From: Georgenia muralis
GTDB taxonomy: Bacteria > Actinomycetota > Actinomycetes > Actinomycetales > Actinomycetaceae
Reading direction: 5' to 3'
Assembly (NCBI RefSeq): GCF_003814705.1
Contig: NZ_RKRA01000001.1
Coordinates: 62,001-126,000 of the forward strand
Length of the DNA stretch: 64,000 bases
Part shown: positions 36,560-56,279 of the stretch, in pieces
Position numbering within the stretch: position 1 is the stretch's first letter
How the letters are laid out: each line of letters opens with the position of its first letter
The notes under the pieces: generated by a model
Databases searched by the model: none
Seen by the model: only the letters and a program-made list of their open reading frames with translations
What the model was told of the DNA's origin: nothing
Position numbers and translations under genes: made by a program

Positions 36560-38416
36560 TCACTCGTCGCGGTCCCACGCGGGGGTGATGCCCCGCGCGT
36601 ACTGGATGTCGTCGTTGCCGACGCCGGCGGCCACCATCGGCCAGACCATCGCGTCGCGGCTGACGACGAAGTCGATGACGACCGGGGCGTCGTTGATCTC
36701 CATCGCCTTGCGGATGGTGTCGTCGATGTCCGCGGCGGACTCGCACCGCAGGCCGACGCAGCCGTAGGCCTCCGCGAGCTTGACGAAGTCGGGGATGTGC
36801 TTGGTCTCGTGCCCGGTGTGCAGGTCGGTGTGCGAGTAGCGGCCCTCGTAGAAGAGGGTCTGCCACTGCCGCACCATCCCCAGCGAGGAGTTGTTGATGA
36901 GGGCCACCTTGATGGGGATGCCCTCGAGGGCGCAGGTCGCCAGCTCCTGGTTGGTCATCTGGAAGCAGCCGTCGCCGTCGATGGCCCACACCGTCGCGTC
37001 GGGCCGGGCCGCCTTCGCCCCCATCGCCGCGGGGATCGCGTAGCCCATGGTGCCCAGCCCACCGGAGTTGAGCCACGTGCGCGGGTTCTCGTAGCTGATG
37101 AACTGGGCCGCCCACATCTGGTGCTGCCCCACGCCGGAGGCGTAGATGGCGTCCGGGCCCGCGATCTCGCCCAGCCGGGAGATGACGTGCTGGGGCGCGA
37201 TGAGGCCGTCCTCGGTGGGGGTCCAGCCCAGGGGGTAGCGCTCGCGCAGCTCGTCGAGCTGCTGCCACCACCGGCCCAGCTCGGGTCGGCCGTACTGCAC
37301 GTGGGCTGCCGCGAGCTCGCTGACGAGCTCGGTCGCGACCTCCTTGAGGTCACCCACGATCGGCACGTCGGCCGTGCGGTTCTTGGAGATCTCCGCGGGG
37401 TCGATGTCGGCGTGGACGATCTTCGCCCGGGGGGCGAAGCTGTCCAGCCGGCCCGTCACGCGGTCGTCGAAGCGGGCGCCGAGGGCGACGATGAGGTCGG
37501 CCATCTGCAGGGCCGCGACGGCCGGGACCGTGCCGTGCATGCCGGGCATGCCCAGGTTCTGCTGGTGGGAGTCCGGCACCGCGCCGCGTGCCATGAGCGT
37601 CGTGACCACCGGCGCGCCGGAGAGGTTGACGAGCTCGAGCAGCTCCGGCGACGCGTTCGCCCGGATGGCTCCGCCACCGACGTAGAGCACGGGCCGGCTG
37701 GCCGTGGCCAGGAGCCGGGCGGCCTCGCGGACCTGCCGGGCGTGCGGCTTGGTGACGGGGTGGTACCCGGGCAGGTCCATCTGCGGCGGCCAGACGAACG
37801 TCGAGGCTGCCACCTGGGCCGACTTGGCGATGTCGACGAGCACCGGACCGGGCCGGCCCGTGGACGCGATGTGGAACGCCTCGGCGATGCGTGCGGGGAT
37901 CTCGTCGGCGTCGGTGACGAGGAAGGAGTGCTTCGTCACGGGCATCGTCGCCCCGACGATGTCGGCCTCCTGGAACGCGTCCGTGCCGATCATCGCGGCA
38001 CCGACCTGGCCGGTGATCGCGACGACGGGCACGGAGTCCATGTTGGCGTCGGCGAGCGCCGTGATGAGGTTGGTGGCCCCGGGGCCGGAGGTCGCCATGC
38101 AGACGCCGACCTTGCCCGTGGCCGCCGCGTAACCCGTGGCCGCGTGGCCGGCTCCCTGCTCGTGCCGCACGAGGATGTGGCGCAGACGCGTGGAGTCGTA
38201 CAGCGGGTCGTACGTGGGCAGGATCGCGCCGCCCGGCATCCCGAAGATGGTGTCGACGCCGAGCTCCTCGAGGGCGCGGACGATGTTGCGAGCACCGGTA
38301 GAGGGCTCGGAGATCCGCTCGCGCTCGGGCGGGGCGACGACCGGGGCCGGACGGACGGGGACCGTTGCGGTCGTGGCTGCGGGACGCGGGGGCGCCGGGT
38401 GCGGTGCCTTGGCCAT
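36560..38416 (-). CDS. ilvB: Acetolactate synthase large (catalytic) subunit
   Basis: IlvB is the thiamine-pyrophosphate enzyme that joins two pyruvates, or pyruvate and 2-oxobutyrate. The 618-residue protein has a Pro/Ala-rich start, then [15 protein letters not shown], the catalytic glutamate in [14 protein letters not shown], and the ThDP motif [15 protein letters not shown]. Two adjacent ATG codons occur; I chose the second (38416), six bases from AGGAGG. Its leader carries a strong attenuator with the peptide MHHLVVVPGRAARR. Together with ilvN and ilvC it forms one operon. Confidence 0.96.
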   Translation of the reverse strand: MAKAPHPAPPRPAATTATVPVRPAPVVAPPERERISEPSTGARNIVRALEELGVDTIFGMPGGAILPTYDPLYDSTRLRHILVRHEQGAGHAATGYAAATGKVGVCMATSGPGATNLITALADANMDSVPVVAITGQVGAAMIGTDAFQEADIVGATMPVTKHSFLVTDADEIPARIAEAFHIASTGRPGPVLVDIAKSAQVAASTFVWPPQMDLPGYHPVTKPHARQVREAARLLATASRPVLYVGGGAIRANASPELLELVNLSGAPVVTTLMARGAVPDSHQQNLGMPGMHGTVPAVAALQMADLIVALGARFDDRVTGRLDSFAPRAKIVHADIDPAEISKNRTADVPIVGDLKEVATELVSELAAAHVQYGRPELGRWWQQLDELRERYPLGWTPTEDGLIAPQHVISRLGEIAGPDAIYASGVGQHQMWAAQFISYENPRTWLNSGGLGTMGYAIPAAMGAKAARPDATVWAIDGDGCFQMTNQELATCALEGIPIKVALINNSSLGMVRQWQTLFYEGRYSHTDLHTGHETKHIPDFVKLAEAYGCVGLRCESAADIDDTIRKAMEINDAPVVIDFVVSRDAMVWPMVAAGVGNDDIQYARGITPAWDRDE

Positions 38417-38477
38417 CATGAGCCTCCTGGGGGCGGTACTGCATCGAGGGTGGTGCTCGGGTCCTGCCGCGGACATG

Positions 38478-38552
38478 AAAAAACCCCTCGCCCCCGTCCG
38501 CGGGGGTGCCGAGGGGCGCGCGCAGCGTCGTCGTCAGCGACGGGCTGCGCGC
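38478..38552 (-). promoter_or_regulatory. ilvB attenuator: antiterminator and intrinsic terminator
   Basis: On the minus strand, GCGCGCAGC (38544-38552) can pair with GCTGCGCGC (38518-38526) to form a first hairpin. A terminator follows: arms CCCCTCG-GCA-CCCCCG and CGGGGG-CGAGGGG, loop CGGA, then six T residues (38478-38516). The extended 3' arm of the first hairpin shares its C run with the 5' arm of the terminator, so the two compete. A ribosome paused on the Val codons leaves the first hairpin free, while one that reaches the stop masks it. This is the classical attenuation arrangement. Confidence 0.85.
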
Positions 38553-38578
38553 CCGGGAACTACTACGAGGTGGTGCAT
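38534..38578 (-). CDS. Leader peptide MHHLVVVPGRAARR of the ilvB operon
   Basis: The 14-residue peptide has Leu-Val-Val-Val at positions 4-7 and ends with TGA inside the first hairpin of the attenuator. The valine codons are GTA GTA GTT, in a genome where third positions are almost always G or C, so their use is striking. The ATG follows TATGGT (38586-38591) by seven bases, in the leaderless pattern. It is likely the sensor of charged tRNA-Val and tRNA-Leu for the ilvBNC operon. Confidence 0.85.
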   Translation of the reverse strand: MHHLVVVPGRAARR

Positions 38579-38585
38579 GGCACAC

Positions 38586-38614
38586 ACCATAGCCCGGACC
38601 GCGCCCGCGGTCAC
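38586..38614 (-). promoter_or_regulatory. Promoter of the ilvB leader
   Basis: On the minus strand GTGACC (38609-38614) and TATGGT (38586-38591) are separated by 17 bases. The -10 lies seven bases before the leader-peptide ATG, which places the likely first transcribed base at or next to that codon. Confidence 0.6.
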
Positions 38615-38911
38615 GCCACACCGCAGTTGTCTCATATGGTGGATCACGGAGCCAGATGGTGGACGGTTGTTCACCGCTCCGGTATCACCGCGGGGACGCC
38701 GCGCGCAGGCCGCGACCGGCCTTGGGGTCATCGCATGACCGCTCACCGGGCGGCGTCGCCGCGCGCCGGTGGCGTCCCCGACCGGCTGGGTCGGCGCGCC
38801 GGCCGACGGGCCTGAGTGGCGATCGGCACACCGCGTTTGTGACCTCCGCCCACTGCCCGTCCCGGCTGCACGGCACTAGGTTGCGTCTAGGACCGACCCC
38901 GGGGAGCCGAC
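38615..38911. other. Gap between the ilvB promoter and the exchanger gene
   Basis: About 300 bases without a convincing gene. A GGGGAG site just before 38912 serves the exchanger. Less GC-rich stretches with ATATGGT and AGATGGT words occur upstream of the ilvB promoter and might bind a regulator, but I see no clear palindrome. Confidence 0.4.
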
Positions 38912-40492
38912 ATGCAGGCAGTCTTCACGACCCTCGCAGAGCAGCCGCTGCTGCTCCTCTTCGGAGTGCTGGGGGTCGGAGCCGTCATCGGCCGGATCTC
39001 CGTCCGGGGCATCTCGCTCGGTGCGGCCGCGGTGCTCTTCAGCGCCATCGGGGTCACGGCGTGGGCCGACTCCTACGGCACGGCGGTGGAGATACCGGAG
39101 GTGGTGGGGTTCCTCGGCCTGGCGGTCTTCGCCTTCGTCACCGGCATCACCTCGGGTCCCAACTTCTTCCACACCCTGCGCACCGCCTGGCCGGTGATGC
39201 TTGCCGTCGCTGCCGTCCTCGTCGCGGGAGCCGCCACGGCGGTGGGCCTGGGCCGCGGCCTCGGCCTCGGCGCCGAGACGATCGCCGGGACCTTCGCGGG
39301 CGCGCTCACCAACACCCCCGCCCTCGCCGCGGCGGGCGGGACACCGGCGGCCACGGTGGGCTACGCCGTCTCCTACCTGTTCGGCGTGCTCGGCATGCTG
39401 GCCCTGACCACGCTCGCCCTGCGCTCCAGCGCCACCGACACCGACGCCCCGGCACCGGTCGTCGACGTCACCCTGCGGGTGGACACGGAGGCTGAGCCCA
39501 CCGTCGCCGACCTGCGCAGCAGGCACGGTGGCCAGCTGCTCTTCTCCCGGATCCGACGGGAGGAGACCGGACCCGCCGAGAGCGTGCCGGACGACACCGT
39601 GCTCCACGCGGGCGACGTCATCACCGTCGTCGGGCCGACCACCGAGATCGAGACGCTCACCGCCGAGCTCGGCCACCGCTCCTCCCACGACCTCATGCTC
39701 GACCGCTCGCACCTGGACTTCCGGCGGATGACGGTCTCCGACCCTCGCCTCGCCGGCCGGACGGTCGGCCAGCTGGGCCTCGAGACCAGGTTCCACGCGA
39801 CAGTCGCGAGGGTGCGGCGCGGGGATGTCGACATGGTGGCAACCCCCGACCTCGTCGTCCAGATGGGCGACCGGGTCCGGGTGGTCGCGCCGACCACGCG
39901 GATGAACGAGGTCACGCGGTACTTCGGGGACTCCGCGCGTGGCCTCTCGGACATCAACCCCGCGGCGTTCGGCCTCGGTCTGCTCGTCGGCCTCCTCCTC
40001 GGTGAGATCCCGATCCCCGTCCCCGGCGGTGGGACGTTCTCGATCGGCGCTGCGGCAGGCACCCTCATCGTCGGCCTGGTCATGGGACGCATCGGCCGGA
40101 TCGGTCGGGTCGTGACCGCTCTGCCCTACACCGCTTCCATGGTGCTCTCCGAGTTCGGGCTGCTGGTCTTCCTCGCCTACGCCGGGACCAAGGCCGGCTC
40201 GCTCATCACCGACGCCTTCACCTCCGGCGACGTGGTCGCCATCTTCGTCCTCGGACTCGCGACCACGCTCGTGGTCGGCGTCGGGACCTTCACCGTCCTG
40301 CGTTGGGGCTTCCACAGCGGCGGCACCCGCCTTGCGGGGATCCTCGGGGGGACGCAGACACAGCCGGCGCTCCTCGCCTACGCCAACGGTCGTACCGGCC
40401 ACGACCCCCGGGTCGCGCTCGGATACGCCCTCGTCTACCCCACCGCCATGGTGGTCAAGATCCTCCTCGCACAGGTCCTCGGCGGGCTCTGA
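38912..40492 (+). CDS. Aspartate:alanine exchanger (AspT/AAE) family transporter with TrkA-C domains
   Basis: The 526-residue membrane protein has an N-terminal block of about five helices, two central soluble TrkA-C-like domains (about residues 190-350, VPDDTVLHAGDVITVVG and VQMGDRVRVVAP), then a second block of helices ending LGYALVYPTAMVVKILLAQV. The segments GTFAGALTNTPALAAA and LAGILGGTQTQPALLAY are inverted-repeat motifs of the family. It probably exchanges amino acids or dicarboxylates. GGGGAG precedes the ATG. It converges with the leftward rRNA operon. Confidence 0.85.
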   Translation: MQAVFTTLAEQPLLLLFGVLGVGAVIGRISVRGISLGAAAVLFSAIGVTAWADSYGTAVEIPEVVGFLGLAVFAFVTGITSGPNFFHTLRTAWPVMLAVAAVLVAGAATAVGLGRGLGLGAETIAGTFAGALTNTPALAAAGGTPAATVGYAVSYLFGVLGMLALTTLALRSSATDTDAPAPVVDVTLRVDTEAEPTVADLRSRHGGQLLFSRIRREETGPAESVPDDTVLHAGDVITVVGPTTEIETLTAELGHRSSHDLMLDRSHLDFRRMTVSDPRLAGRTVGQLGLETRFHATVARVRRGDVDMVATPDLVVQMGDRVRVVAPTTRMNEVTRYFGDSARGLSDINPAAFGLGLLVGLLLGEIPIPVPGGGTFSIGAAAGTLIVGLVMGRIGRIGRVVTALPYTASMVLSEFGLLVFLAYAGTKAGSLITDAFTSGDVVAIFVLGLATTLVVGVGTFTVLRWGFHSGGTRLAGILGGTQTQPALLAYANGRTGHDPRVALGYALVYPTAMVVKILLAQVLGGL

Positions 40493-40660
40493 CGCGACTT
40501 CACCGAGTGATCGGGTGAACTCCGGTCTGGAGACTCGTCGCCGAGCCCGGCCGCGCGCACAACGGTCGAGCAAGCCTGCCCTCGGGCACGACGGTCGCCG
40601 AGGCGAGCCTGCCCTGTGGAGAACAGACTCCCGGCGACCGTCCCTGGGTCAGGAATGCAG

Positions 40661-40690
40661 AAAGGCCACACCCTTTCGGGTGTGGCCTTT
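40661..40690 (-). terminator. Terminator of rRNA operon A
   Basis: A perfect 13-bp stem (AAAGGCCACACCC with GGGTGTGGCCTTT, loop GAAA) lies eight bases beyond the 5S gene. The GAAA tetraloop and outer T run on the minus strand fit an intrinsic terminator. Confidence 0.9.
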
Positions 40691-40698
40691 CCACAATG

Positions 40699-40817
40699 GT
40701 GTTCGGCGGTGTCCTACTCTCCCACACAGTCTCCCGTGCAGTACCATCGGCGCTGAGGGGCTTAGCTTCCGGGTTCGGAATGGGACCGGGCGTTTCCCCC
40801 TCGCTATGACCGCCGTA
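40699..40817 (-). rRNA. rrf: 5S ribosomal RNA, operon A
   Basis: The minus strand reads ACGGCGGTCATAGCGAGGGG at the 5' end, contains CCGAACCCGGAAGCTAAGCC, and ends GGACACCGCCGAACACC. These are typical 5S segments, and the length is about 119 bases. Ends are estimated by pairing of the terminal stem. Confidence 0.93.
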
Positions 40818-40962
40818 ACTCTGTCGAGTTGTCGCAACCGTTCCGTCACCCCGTGACCACCAGCTGGCCCCCGTGTGGGGGTGTGGTGGGTGGGGTGCCG
40901 GGGTGCGTTACCCGGGAACCGTACAGTGGACGCAAGCAGCTGTTTGATGCTTTGTGTTGTGG

Positions 40963-45892
<4,930 letters not shown>

Positions 45893-46398
45893 AAAAACAC
45901 TCGCCAAACCACACCCAAAAGCGCGGCCGACAAACCATACGAAGAGCACACCCCCAACCCACCAAAGCAGGCCAAGAGCAAACCCATGACTACACACACC
46001 CAGACCCAACCGGGGGCCAGGACCAGGCGCGATAACCAAAACAAAACAAAGACCCCAGACACCACAACCAACCCCCCCACCCACAAAAAGCAGGAAGACC
46101 AGCCACGACACCCAGAATCAAATGGCATCAAAAACTTGGCACACTGTTGAGTTCTCAAGAAACAGACACACACCACCCAGACCCGAAACAACCCCCGGAC
46201 CCGAACTGGGGCAACCTCTCTAACTTATACCCCCCACCGCACCCAGTCAACTTCACCAGTCTCCCAGCTCCATCGACCGAACCACGCCGGCCAGGCACCC
46301 CACCAACGACCGCAGCACAACACCACGAACCGAAGAGGGAAAGTCCCGCGGGAACGGCCACCATCACGGTGTCCGTACCTCCCTGGCGGGACTCAGAA
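45893..46398 (-). promoter_or_regulatory. rRNA operon A leader with inner promoter P2
   Basis: The leader before 16S is G/T-rich on the transcribed strand. TTGACT (46245-46250) and TAAGTT (46222-46227), 17 bases apart, form a likely inner promoter. Further on, TTGAGAACTCAACAGTGTGC with a following AAGTTTTT (46130-46158) is a conserved actinobacterial rRNA leader word probably used in processing or antitermination. Confidence 0.65.
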
Positions 46399-46428
46399 AT
46401 ATTAAGCAGCCCCCACCCCCACCGTCAA
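46399..46428 (-). promoter_or_regulatory. rRNA operon A outer promoter P1
   Basis: On the minus strand TTGACG (46423-46428) and TAATAT (46399-46404) are 18 bases apart. This is the strongest sigma-70-type promoter in the window and lies about 510 bases before 16S. An identical copy precedes operon B. Confidence 0.75.
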
Positions 46429-46528
46429 ACCCACCCACCATGGCCTACACCACACCCCCACCACCCAGCCGCCACACGCCACCCGACCGCCCCCCCACAC
46501 CACCCGAACGAGGCGAGCGGGAGTGCGA

Positions 46529-46559
46529 CAGCGCCCCACCCGAGTCGGGTGGGGCGCTG
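46529..46559 (-). terminator. Terminator after ilvD
   Basis: A perfect 13-bp inverted repeat (CAGCGCCCCACCC...GGGTGGGGCGCTG, 5-base loop) lies 40 bases after the ilvD stop and before the rRNA operon A promoters. It would keep ilvD transcripts out of the rRNA operon. Confidence 0.78.
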
Positions 46560-46599
46560 GGGAGGTGCGTCGGCGACGGCCGGGGCCGGCGTCGCGTCC

Positions 46600-48306
46600 C
46601 TACTCGAGGATCGCTCCCCGGGAGGCCGAGCGGACGAGCTTGGTGTACTTGCCGAGGACGCCCTTGGTGTACCGGGGCGGCAGCGGCTGCCAGCCGTCGC
46701 GGCGACGGGACAGCTCGGCGTCGTCGACGAGAAGCTCGAGGCGACCACCGGCGACGTCGAGCCGGATCTGGTCGCCGTCCTGGATGAACGCGATGGGACC
46801 GCCGTCGACCGCCTCGGGGGCGATGTGTCCCACGCACAGACCGGTGGTGCCACCCGAGAACCGGCCGTCCGTGAGCAGCAGGACGTCCTTGCCGAGGCCG
46901 GCGCCCTTGATGGCGCCGGTGATCGCGAGCATCTCGCGCATGCCCGGCCCACCCTTGGGCCCCTCGTACCGGATCACGACAACGTCCCCATGACCGATCG
47001 TGCCGTTCTCGAGCGCGTCCATCGCAGCCCGTTCGCGGTCGAACACGCGCGCGCTGCCCTCGAAGACGTCGGACTCGAAGCCGGCCGACTTCACGACGGC
47101 GCCCTCGGGAGCGAGCGAGCCGTGGAGGATCGTGATGCCACCGGTCGGGGCGATCGGGGTCGACGCCGCGCGGAGCACCTTCCCGTCCGGTGCGGGCGGG
47201 TCGAGCTTCTCGAGGTTCTCCGCCACGGTCTGGCCCGTGACCGTCATGCAGTCACCGTCGAGGAGGCCGGCGTCGAGCAGCGACCTCATGACCACCTGGA
47301 TGCCACCCACCCGGTCCACGTCGTTCATGACGTAACGGCCGTAGGGCTTGAGGTCGGCGAGGTGGGGCACCTTGGCGCCGATGCGCCGGAAGTCGTCGAG
47401 GGTGAGGTCGACGTCCGCCTCGTGGGCGACGGCCAAGAGGTGGAGAACCGCGTTCGTCGAACCGCCGAAGGCCTGGACCACCGCGATGGCGTTCTCGAAC
47501 GCTGCCTTCGTCATGATGTCGTGGGAGGTGATGCCCTGCCGGAGCAGCTCCACCACGGCCTCCCCGGCCCGTCGGGCGGCGGCGTCGCGGCGCCGGTCGG
47601 CCGACGGCGGGCTGGCCGAACCGGGGATCGACATGCCGATCGCCTCGGCGACCGTCGCCATGGTGTTCGCCGTGTAGTAGCCACCACAGGCACCCTCACC
47701 GGGACAGATCGCGCGCTCGATCCGCTCGAGGTCCTCGGTGCTCATGAGGCCGCGGGAGCAGGCTCCGACCGCCTCGAACGCATCGATGATGGTCACGTCC
47801 TTCTCGGTGCCGTCCGAGAGCTTGACCCATCCCGGCATGATGGTGCCGGCGTAAATGAAGACGCTCGCCAGGTCGAGCCGCGCCGCTGCCATGAGCATGC
47901 CGGGAAGCGACTTGTCACAGCCGGCGAGCAGGACCGATCCATCGAGGCGCTCCGCCTGCATGACGGTCTCGACGGAGTCGGCGATCACGTCCCGCGAGAC
48001 CAGCGAGAAGTGCATCCCCTCGTGCCCCATCGAGATCCCGTCAGAGACCGAGATGGTCCCGAACTGGAGGGGATACCCGCCACCTGCGTGGACACCGTCC
48101 TTCGCGGCCTGCGCCAGCCGGTCGAGGGAGAGGTTGCAAGGAGTGATCTCGTTCCAGGAGCTCGCGACGCCGATCTGGGGCTTGGCGAAGTCCTCGTCAC
48201 CCATACCCACCGCTCGAAGCATGCCGCGCGCGGCGGTGGCCTCGATGCCATCCGTGACCGTGCGGCTACGGGGCTTGATGTCCGGGCCGGTAGCTGTGTC
48301 ATCCAT
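46600..48306 (-). CDS. ilvD: Dihydroxy-acid dehydratase
   Basis: IlvD is the Fe-S dehydratase that makes the 2-oxoacids of valine and isoleucine after IlvC. The 568-residue protein shows [56 protein letters not shown] (the three cluster cysteines) and [26 protein letters not shown] (48314-48319) lies seven bases before the ATG, so it is leaderless. The gene lies between two rRNA operons, away from ilvBNC. An IS has landed 149 bases upstream and duplicated the promoter and first codons. Confidence 0.96.
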   Translation of the reverse strand: MDDTATGPDIKPRSRTVTDGIEATAARGMLRAVGMGDEDFAKPQIGVASSWNEITPCNLSLDRLAQAAKDGVHAGGGYPLQFGTISVSDGISMGHEGMHFSLVSRDVIADSVETVMQAERLDGSVLLAGCDKSLPGMLMAAARLDLASVFIYAGTIMPGWVKLSDGTEKDVTIIDAFEAVGACSRGLMSTEDLERIERAICPGEGACGGYYTANTMATVAEAIGMSIPGSASPPSADRRRDAAARRAGEAVVELLRQGITSHDIMTKAAFENAIAVVQAFGGSTNAVLHLLAVAHEADVDLTLDDFRRIGAKVPHLADLKPYGRYVMNDVDRVGGIQVVMRSLLDAGLLDGDCMTVTGQTVAENLEKLDPPAPDGKVLRAASTPIAPTGGITILHGSLAPEGAVVKSAGFESDVFEGSARVFDRERAAMDALENGTIGHGDVVVIRYEGPKGGPGMREMLAITGAIKGAGLGKDVLLLTDGRFSGGTTGLCVGHIAPEAVDGGPIAFIQDGDQIRLDVAGGRLELLVDDAELSRRRDGWQPLPPRYTKGVLGKYTKLVRSASRGAILE

Positions 48307-48455
48307 GCGACTGAGTCTAGAGCGACCCGCTTCCCCCGCTGCGCATGTGGTCGAGCGTCGGACACCGGCACGGGCTAACCGGCGCGGCGCCCTTCGGCGC
48401 GTGGGCGCGATCAAGGCCCGGGCTGGCATCGGTGTCCGCTGGGCGTGACGTCCGA
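48285..48455. repeat. Left copy of the long target duplication
   Basis: These 171 bases, from GGCCGGTAGCTGTGTC to GGGCGTGACGTCCGA, recur unchanged at 50244-50414 on the other side of the IS. They hold ilvD codons 1-7 and about 149 bases upstream, including its -10 box. One base at the edge is ambiguous, so 172 bp is also possible. Confidence 0.92.
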
Positions 48456-50243
48456 CCTGAGTTTGGTCACCGCGTCGCGCTGCGGGATCGCGTAGTTCGT
48501 TGACCTGCGGTGATGGGAGCGTGGGAGGCGGTTCTGAGGCACTAATTGGTGCTCTACCGTGGGGTTTGTGGCGTGGATCCGGCGGGTGCGGACGGCCTCG
48601 GGGGCGACGGCCGTGCAGATCGCTGAGTCCGTTGGGGGTCGTCGGCGGATCGTCGTGCACGTCGGGTCGGCGCATACCGAGGCCGAGCTCGGGCTGCTCG
48701 TCGAGCGGGCGCGGGAGCTGCTGGACGACCCGGGCCAGGACCAGCTCGACCTCGGCCTCGAGCCGGCGGCGCCCAGAACGACGCTGATCGGCCGGCCCGG
48801 AGTGGCGGCTCTCTTCGGCGAGCCGGGCTCCCCGGTACAGGAGCGGCGGGGACCGGTCGCACCGCCCCGGGTGGTGGCGACCTCCTCTCGGGTGCTCTAC
48901 GACGCACTCGCCGCGGTGTTCACCGATCTGGGGTTCGACGCCCTGGGCGATGAGGTGTTCCGGGACCTGGTGATCGCCCGGATCGTGGAGCCGACCTCGA
49001 TCCTGGACACCGCCCGGGTGCTGACCGACCTCGGCGTGAGGCCGGCGAGTGAGAAGACGATGCGCCGCACCCTGGCCCGGGCCGCGGCCGGCGAGGGGCC
49101 CGGCGCCTACCGGGACAAGGTCGCCGCGTTGTGCTTCACCCACGCGGTGACCAGCGGTGACGTCTCGCTGTGCTTGTACGACGTGACGACGTTGTACTTC
49201 GAGGCGGAGAAGGAGGACGACCTGCGCAAGGTCGGCTACTCCAAGGAACGCCGCGTCGACCCGCAGATCGTCGTCGGCCTGCTCGTCGACCGGCACGGGT
49301 TCCCGCTCGAGATCGGCTGCTACGAGGGCAACCAGGCCGAGACCGCCACGATCGTGCCGATCGTCAAGCAGTTCCAGGACCGGCACGGCGTCGAGGACAT
49401 GGTCGTCGTCGCCGACGCCGGGATGCTCTCGGCGGGCAACCTGGCCGCTCTGGAGGAGGCGAACCTGCGCTTCATCGTCGGCTCCCGGGTGACCAAGGCA
49501 CCGCTGGACCTGGCCTCGCACTTCCGCTGGCACGGGGACGCGTTCACCGACGCCCAGGTCATCGACACCCTCACGCCCCGGACCGGGCGGCACCGCAGCG
49601 AGAACAACGAAGCGGTCAAGGTCGAGCCGATCTGGGACCGTGACCGCCACCCTGGGTCGTGGCGGGCGGTCTGGGCCTACTCGGCCAAGCGGGCGGCGCG
49701 GGACGGGAAGACGTTGACGTTGCAGGAGAACCGGGCCCGCGCGGTCATCGCCGGGGAGAAGGCCACCCGGACCCCGCGGTTCGTCAAGACCACCGGTGAC
49801 GCGCGCAGCCTGGACGAGGCCGCCCTCGCCAGGGCGCGGCGCCTGGTCGGGCTCAAGGGCTACGTCACGAACATCCCCGCCCGGCTGATGCCCGCGGGTG
49901 AGGTCATCGGGTCGTACCACGAGCTCTGGCACGTCGAGCAGTCGTTTCGGATGTCCAAGACCGATCTGGCCGCCCGGCCCATGTTCGTTCGAACCCGGGA
50001 CGCGATCGAGGCCCACCTGACCATCGTGTTCACCGCACTGGCCGTCTCCCGCGAGGTCCAGGCCCGCTCTGGGCTCGCGATCCGCAACGTCATCCGCCAG
50101 CTCCGGCCGCTGCGCTCAGCGACCATCACGGCCAACGGCGCCACCCAAACCATCCCGCCGCACATCGACCCCGACCGACGGACCATCATCGACGCCCTCA
50201 CGACCGGGAAAACTCAGGCACTAAGCGAATGACCGAACTCAGG
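48456..50243 (+). mobile_element. IS1634-family insertion sequence with long target duplication
   Basis: The element is 1,788 bp. Its ends are CCTGAGTTTGGTCA on the left and, inverted, CCTGAGTTCGGTCA on the right (13 of 14 match). One transposase gene fills it. The flanking repeats are 171 bp and identical. The related mycobacterial IS1549 is known for unusually long and variable target duplications, which supports assignment to this group. Identical flanks suggest a recent insertion. It lies between the rRNA operon B terminator and ilvD. Confidence 0.92.
48559..50232 (+). CDS. IS1634-family transposase
   Basis: The 557-residue DDE transposase shows [20 protein letters not shown] with the first Asp, [14 protein letters not shown] with the second Asp, and [17 protein letters not shown] with the catalytic Glu. 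The last fits the Y-(2)-L-(3)-E-(6)-K pattern of the IS4 superfamily. The frame is intact, so the element may be active. A GTG start at 48559 gives the full protein. The stop lies 11 bases before the right end. It is transcribed opposite to ilvD. Confidence 0.93.
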   Translation: MGFVAWIRRVRTASGATAVQIAESVGGRRRIVVHVGSAHTEAELGLLVERARELLDDPGQDQLDLGLEPAAPRTTLIGRPGVAALFGEPGSPVQERRGPVAPPRVVATSSRVLYDALAAVFTDLGFDALGDEVFRDLVIARIVEPTSILDTARVLTDLGVRPASEKTMRRTLARAAAGEGPGAYRDKVAALCFTHAVTSGDVSLCLYDVTTLYFEAEKEDDLRKVGYSKERRVDPQIVVGLLVDRHGFPLEIGCYEGNQAETATIVPIVKQFQDRHGVEDMVVVADAGMLSAGNLAALEEANLRFIVGSRVTKAPLDLASHFRWHGDAFTDAQVIDTLTPRTGRHRSENNEAVKVEPIWDRDRHPGSWRAVWAYSAKRAARDGKTLTLQENRARAVIAGEKATRTPRFVKTTGDARSLDEAALARARRLVGLKGYVTNIPARLMPAGEVIGSYHELWHVEQSFRMSKTDLAARPMFVRTRDAIEAHLTIVFTALAVSREVQARSGLAIRNVIRQLRPLRSATITANGATQTIPPHIDPDRRTIIDALTTGKTQALSE

Positions 50244-50265
50244 GGCCGGTAGCTGTGTCATCCAT
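50239..50265 (-). pseudogene. Duplicated ilvD start: 8-codon remnant
   Basis: The right target duplication carries the ilvD ATG and first codons. The frame reads MDDTATGP and then hits a TGA made at the IS edge. Its TAGACT box (50273-50278) is intact, so this start could still be transcribed into the IS, antisense to the transposase. Confidence 0.85.
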
Positions 50266-50414
50266 GCGACTGAGTCTAGAGCGACCCGCTTCCCCCGCTG
50301 CGCATGTGGTCGAGCGTCGGACACCGGCACGGGCTAACCGGCGCGGCGCCCTTCGGCGCGTGGGCGCGATCAAGGCCCGGGCTGGCATCGGTGTCCGCTG
50401 GGCGTGACGTCCGA
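50244..50414. repeat. Right copy of the long target duplication
   Basis: This repeats 48285-48455 exactly, including the ilvD promoter on the minus strand. Beyond it, 50415-50496 holds a short G-rich spacer with no gene before the rRNA operon B repeat. Confidence 0.92.
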
Positions 50415-50512
50415 GAAGGAGGGACGCCTGGGAGGGGGTCGGGGGGCGCAGGCGGGAGTGCATCAAGGGCCGGCCCGTTCGGGCGTGGCCAGCTCATGGG
50501 TCGGGAATGCAG

Positions 50513-50542
50513 AAAGGCCACACCCTTTCGGGTGTGGCCTTT
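50513..50542 (-). terminator. Terminator of rRNA operon B
   Basis: The same 13-bp GAAA-loop hairpin as after operon A lies just beyond the 5S gene. It now separates operon B from the duplicated ilvD promoter and the IS. Confidence 0.9.
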
Positions 50543-50550
50543 CCACAATG

Positions 50551-50669
50551 GTGTTCGGCGGTGTCCTACTCTCCCACACAGTCTCCCGTGCAGTACCATC
50601 GGCGCTGAGGGGCTTAGCTTCCGGGTTCGGAATGGGACCGGGCGTTTCCCCCTCGCTATGACCGCCGTA
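50551..50669 (-). rRNA. rrf: 5S ribosomal RNA, operon B
   Basis: The sequence is the same as the operon A 5S gene. Ends are estimated from the terminal stem. Confidence 0.93.
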
Positions 50670-50814
50670 ACTCTGTCGAGTTGTCGCAACCGTTCCGTCA
50701 CCCCGTGACCACCAGCTGGCCCCCGTGTGGGGGTGTGGTGGGTGGGGTGCCGGGGTGCGTTACCCGGGAACCGTACAGTGGACGCAAGCAGCTGTTTGAT
50801 GCTTTGTGTTGTGG

Positions 50815-55743
<4,929 letters not shown>

Positions 55744-56249
55744 AAAAACACTCGCCAAACCACACCCAAAAGCGCGGCCGACAAACCATACGAAGAGCAC
55801 ACCCCCAACCCACCAAAGCAGGCCAAGAGCAAACCCATGACTACACACACCCAGACCCAACCGGGGGCCAGGACCAGGCGCGATAACCAAAACAAAACAA
55901 AGACCCCAGACACCACAACCAACCCCCCCACCCACAAAAAGCAGGAAGACCAGCCACGACACCCAGAATCAAATGGCATCAAAAACTTGGCACACTGTTG
56001 AGTTCTCAAGAAACAGACACACACCACCCAGACCCGAAACAACCCTCGGACCCGAACTGGGGCAACCTCTCTAACTTATACCCCCCACCGCACCCAGTCA
56101 ACTTCACCAGTCTCCCAGCTCCATCGACCGAACCACGCCGGCCAGGCACCCCACCAACGACCGCAGCACAACACCACGAACCGAAGAGGGAAAGTCCCGC
56201 GGGAACGGCCACCATCACGGTGTCCGTACCTCCCTGGCGGGACTCAGAA
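55744..56249 (-). promoter_or_regulatory. rRNA operon B leader with inner promoter P2
   Basis: TTGACT (56096-56101) and TAAGTT (56073-56078) are 17 bases apart, as in operon A. The only leader difference seen is T at 56046 instead of C, 27 bases after the -10. Confidence 0.65.
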
Positions 56250-56279
56250 ATATTAAGCAGCCCCCACCCCCACCGTCAA
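56250..56279 (-). promoter_or_regulatory. rRNA operon B outer promoter P1
   Basis: TTGACG (56274-56279) and TAATAT (56250-56255) with an 18-base spacer, identical to operon A. Confidence 0.75.
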
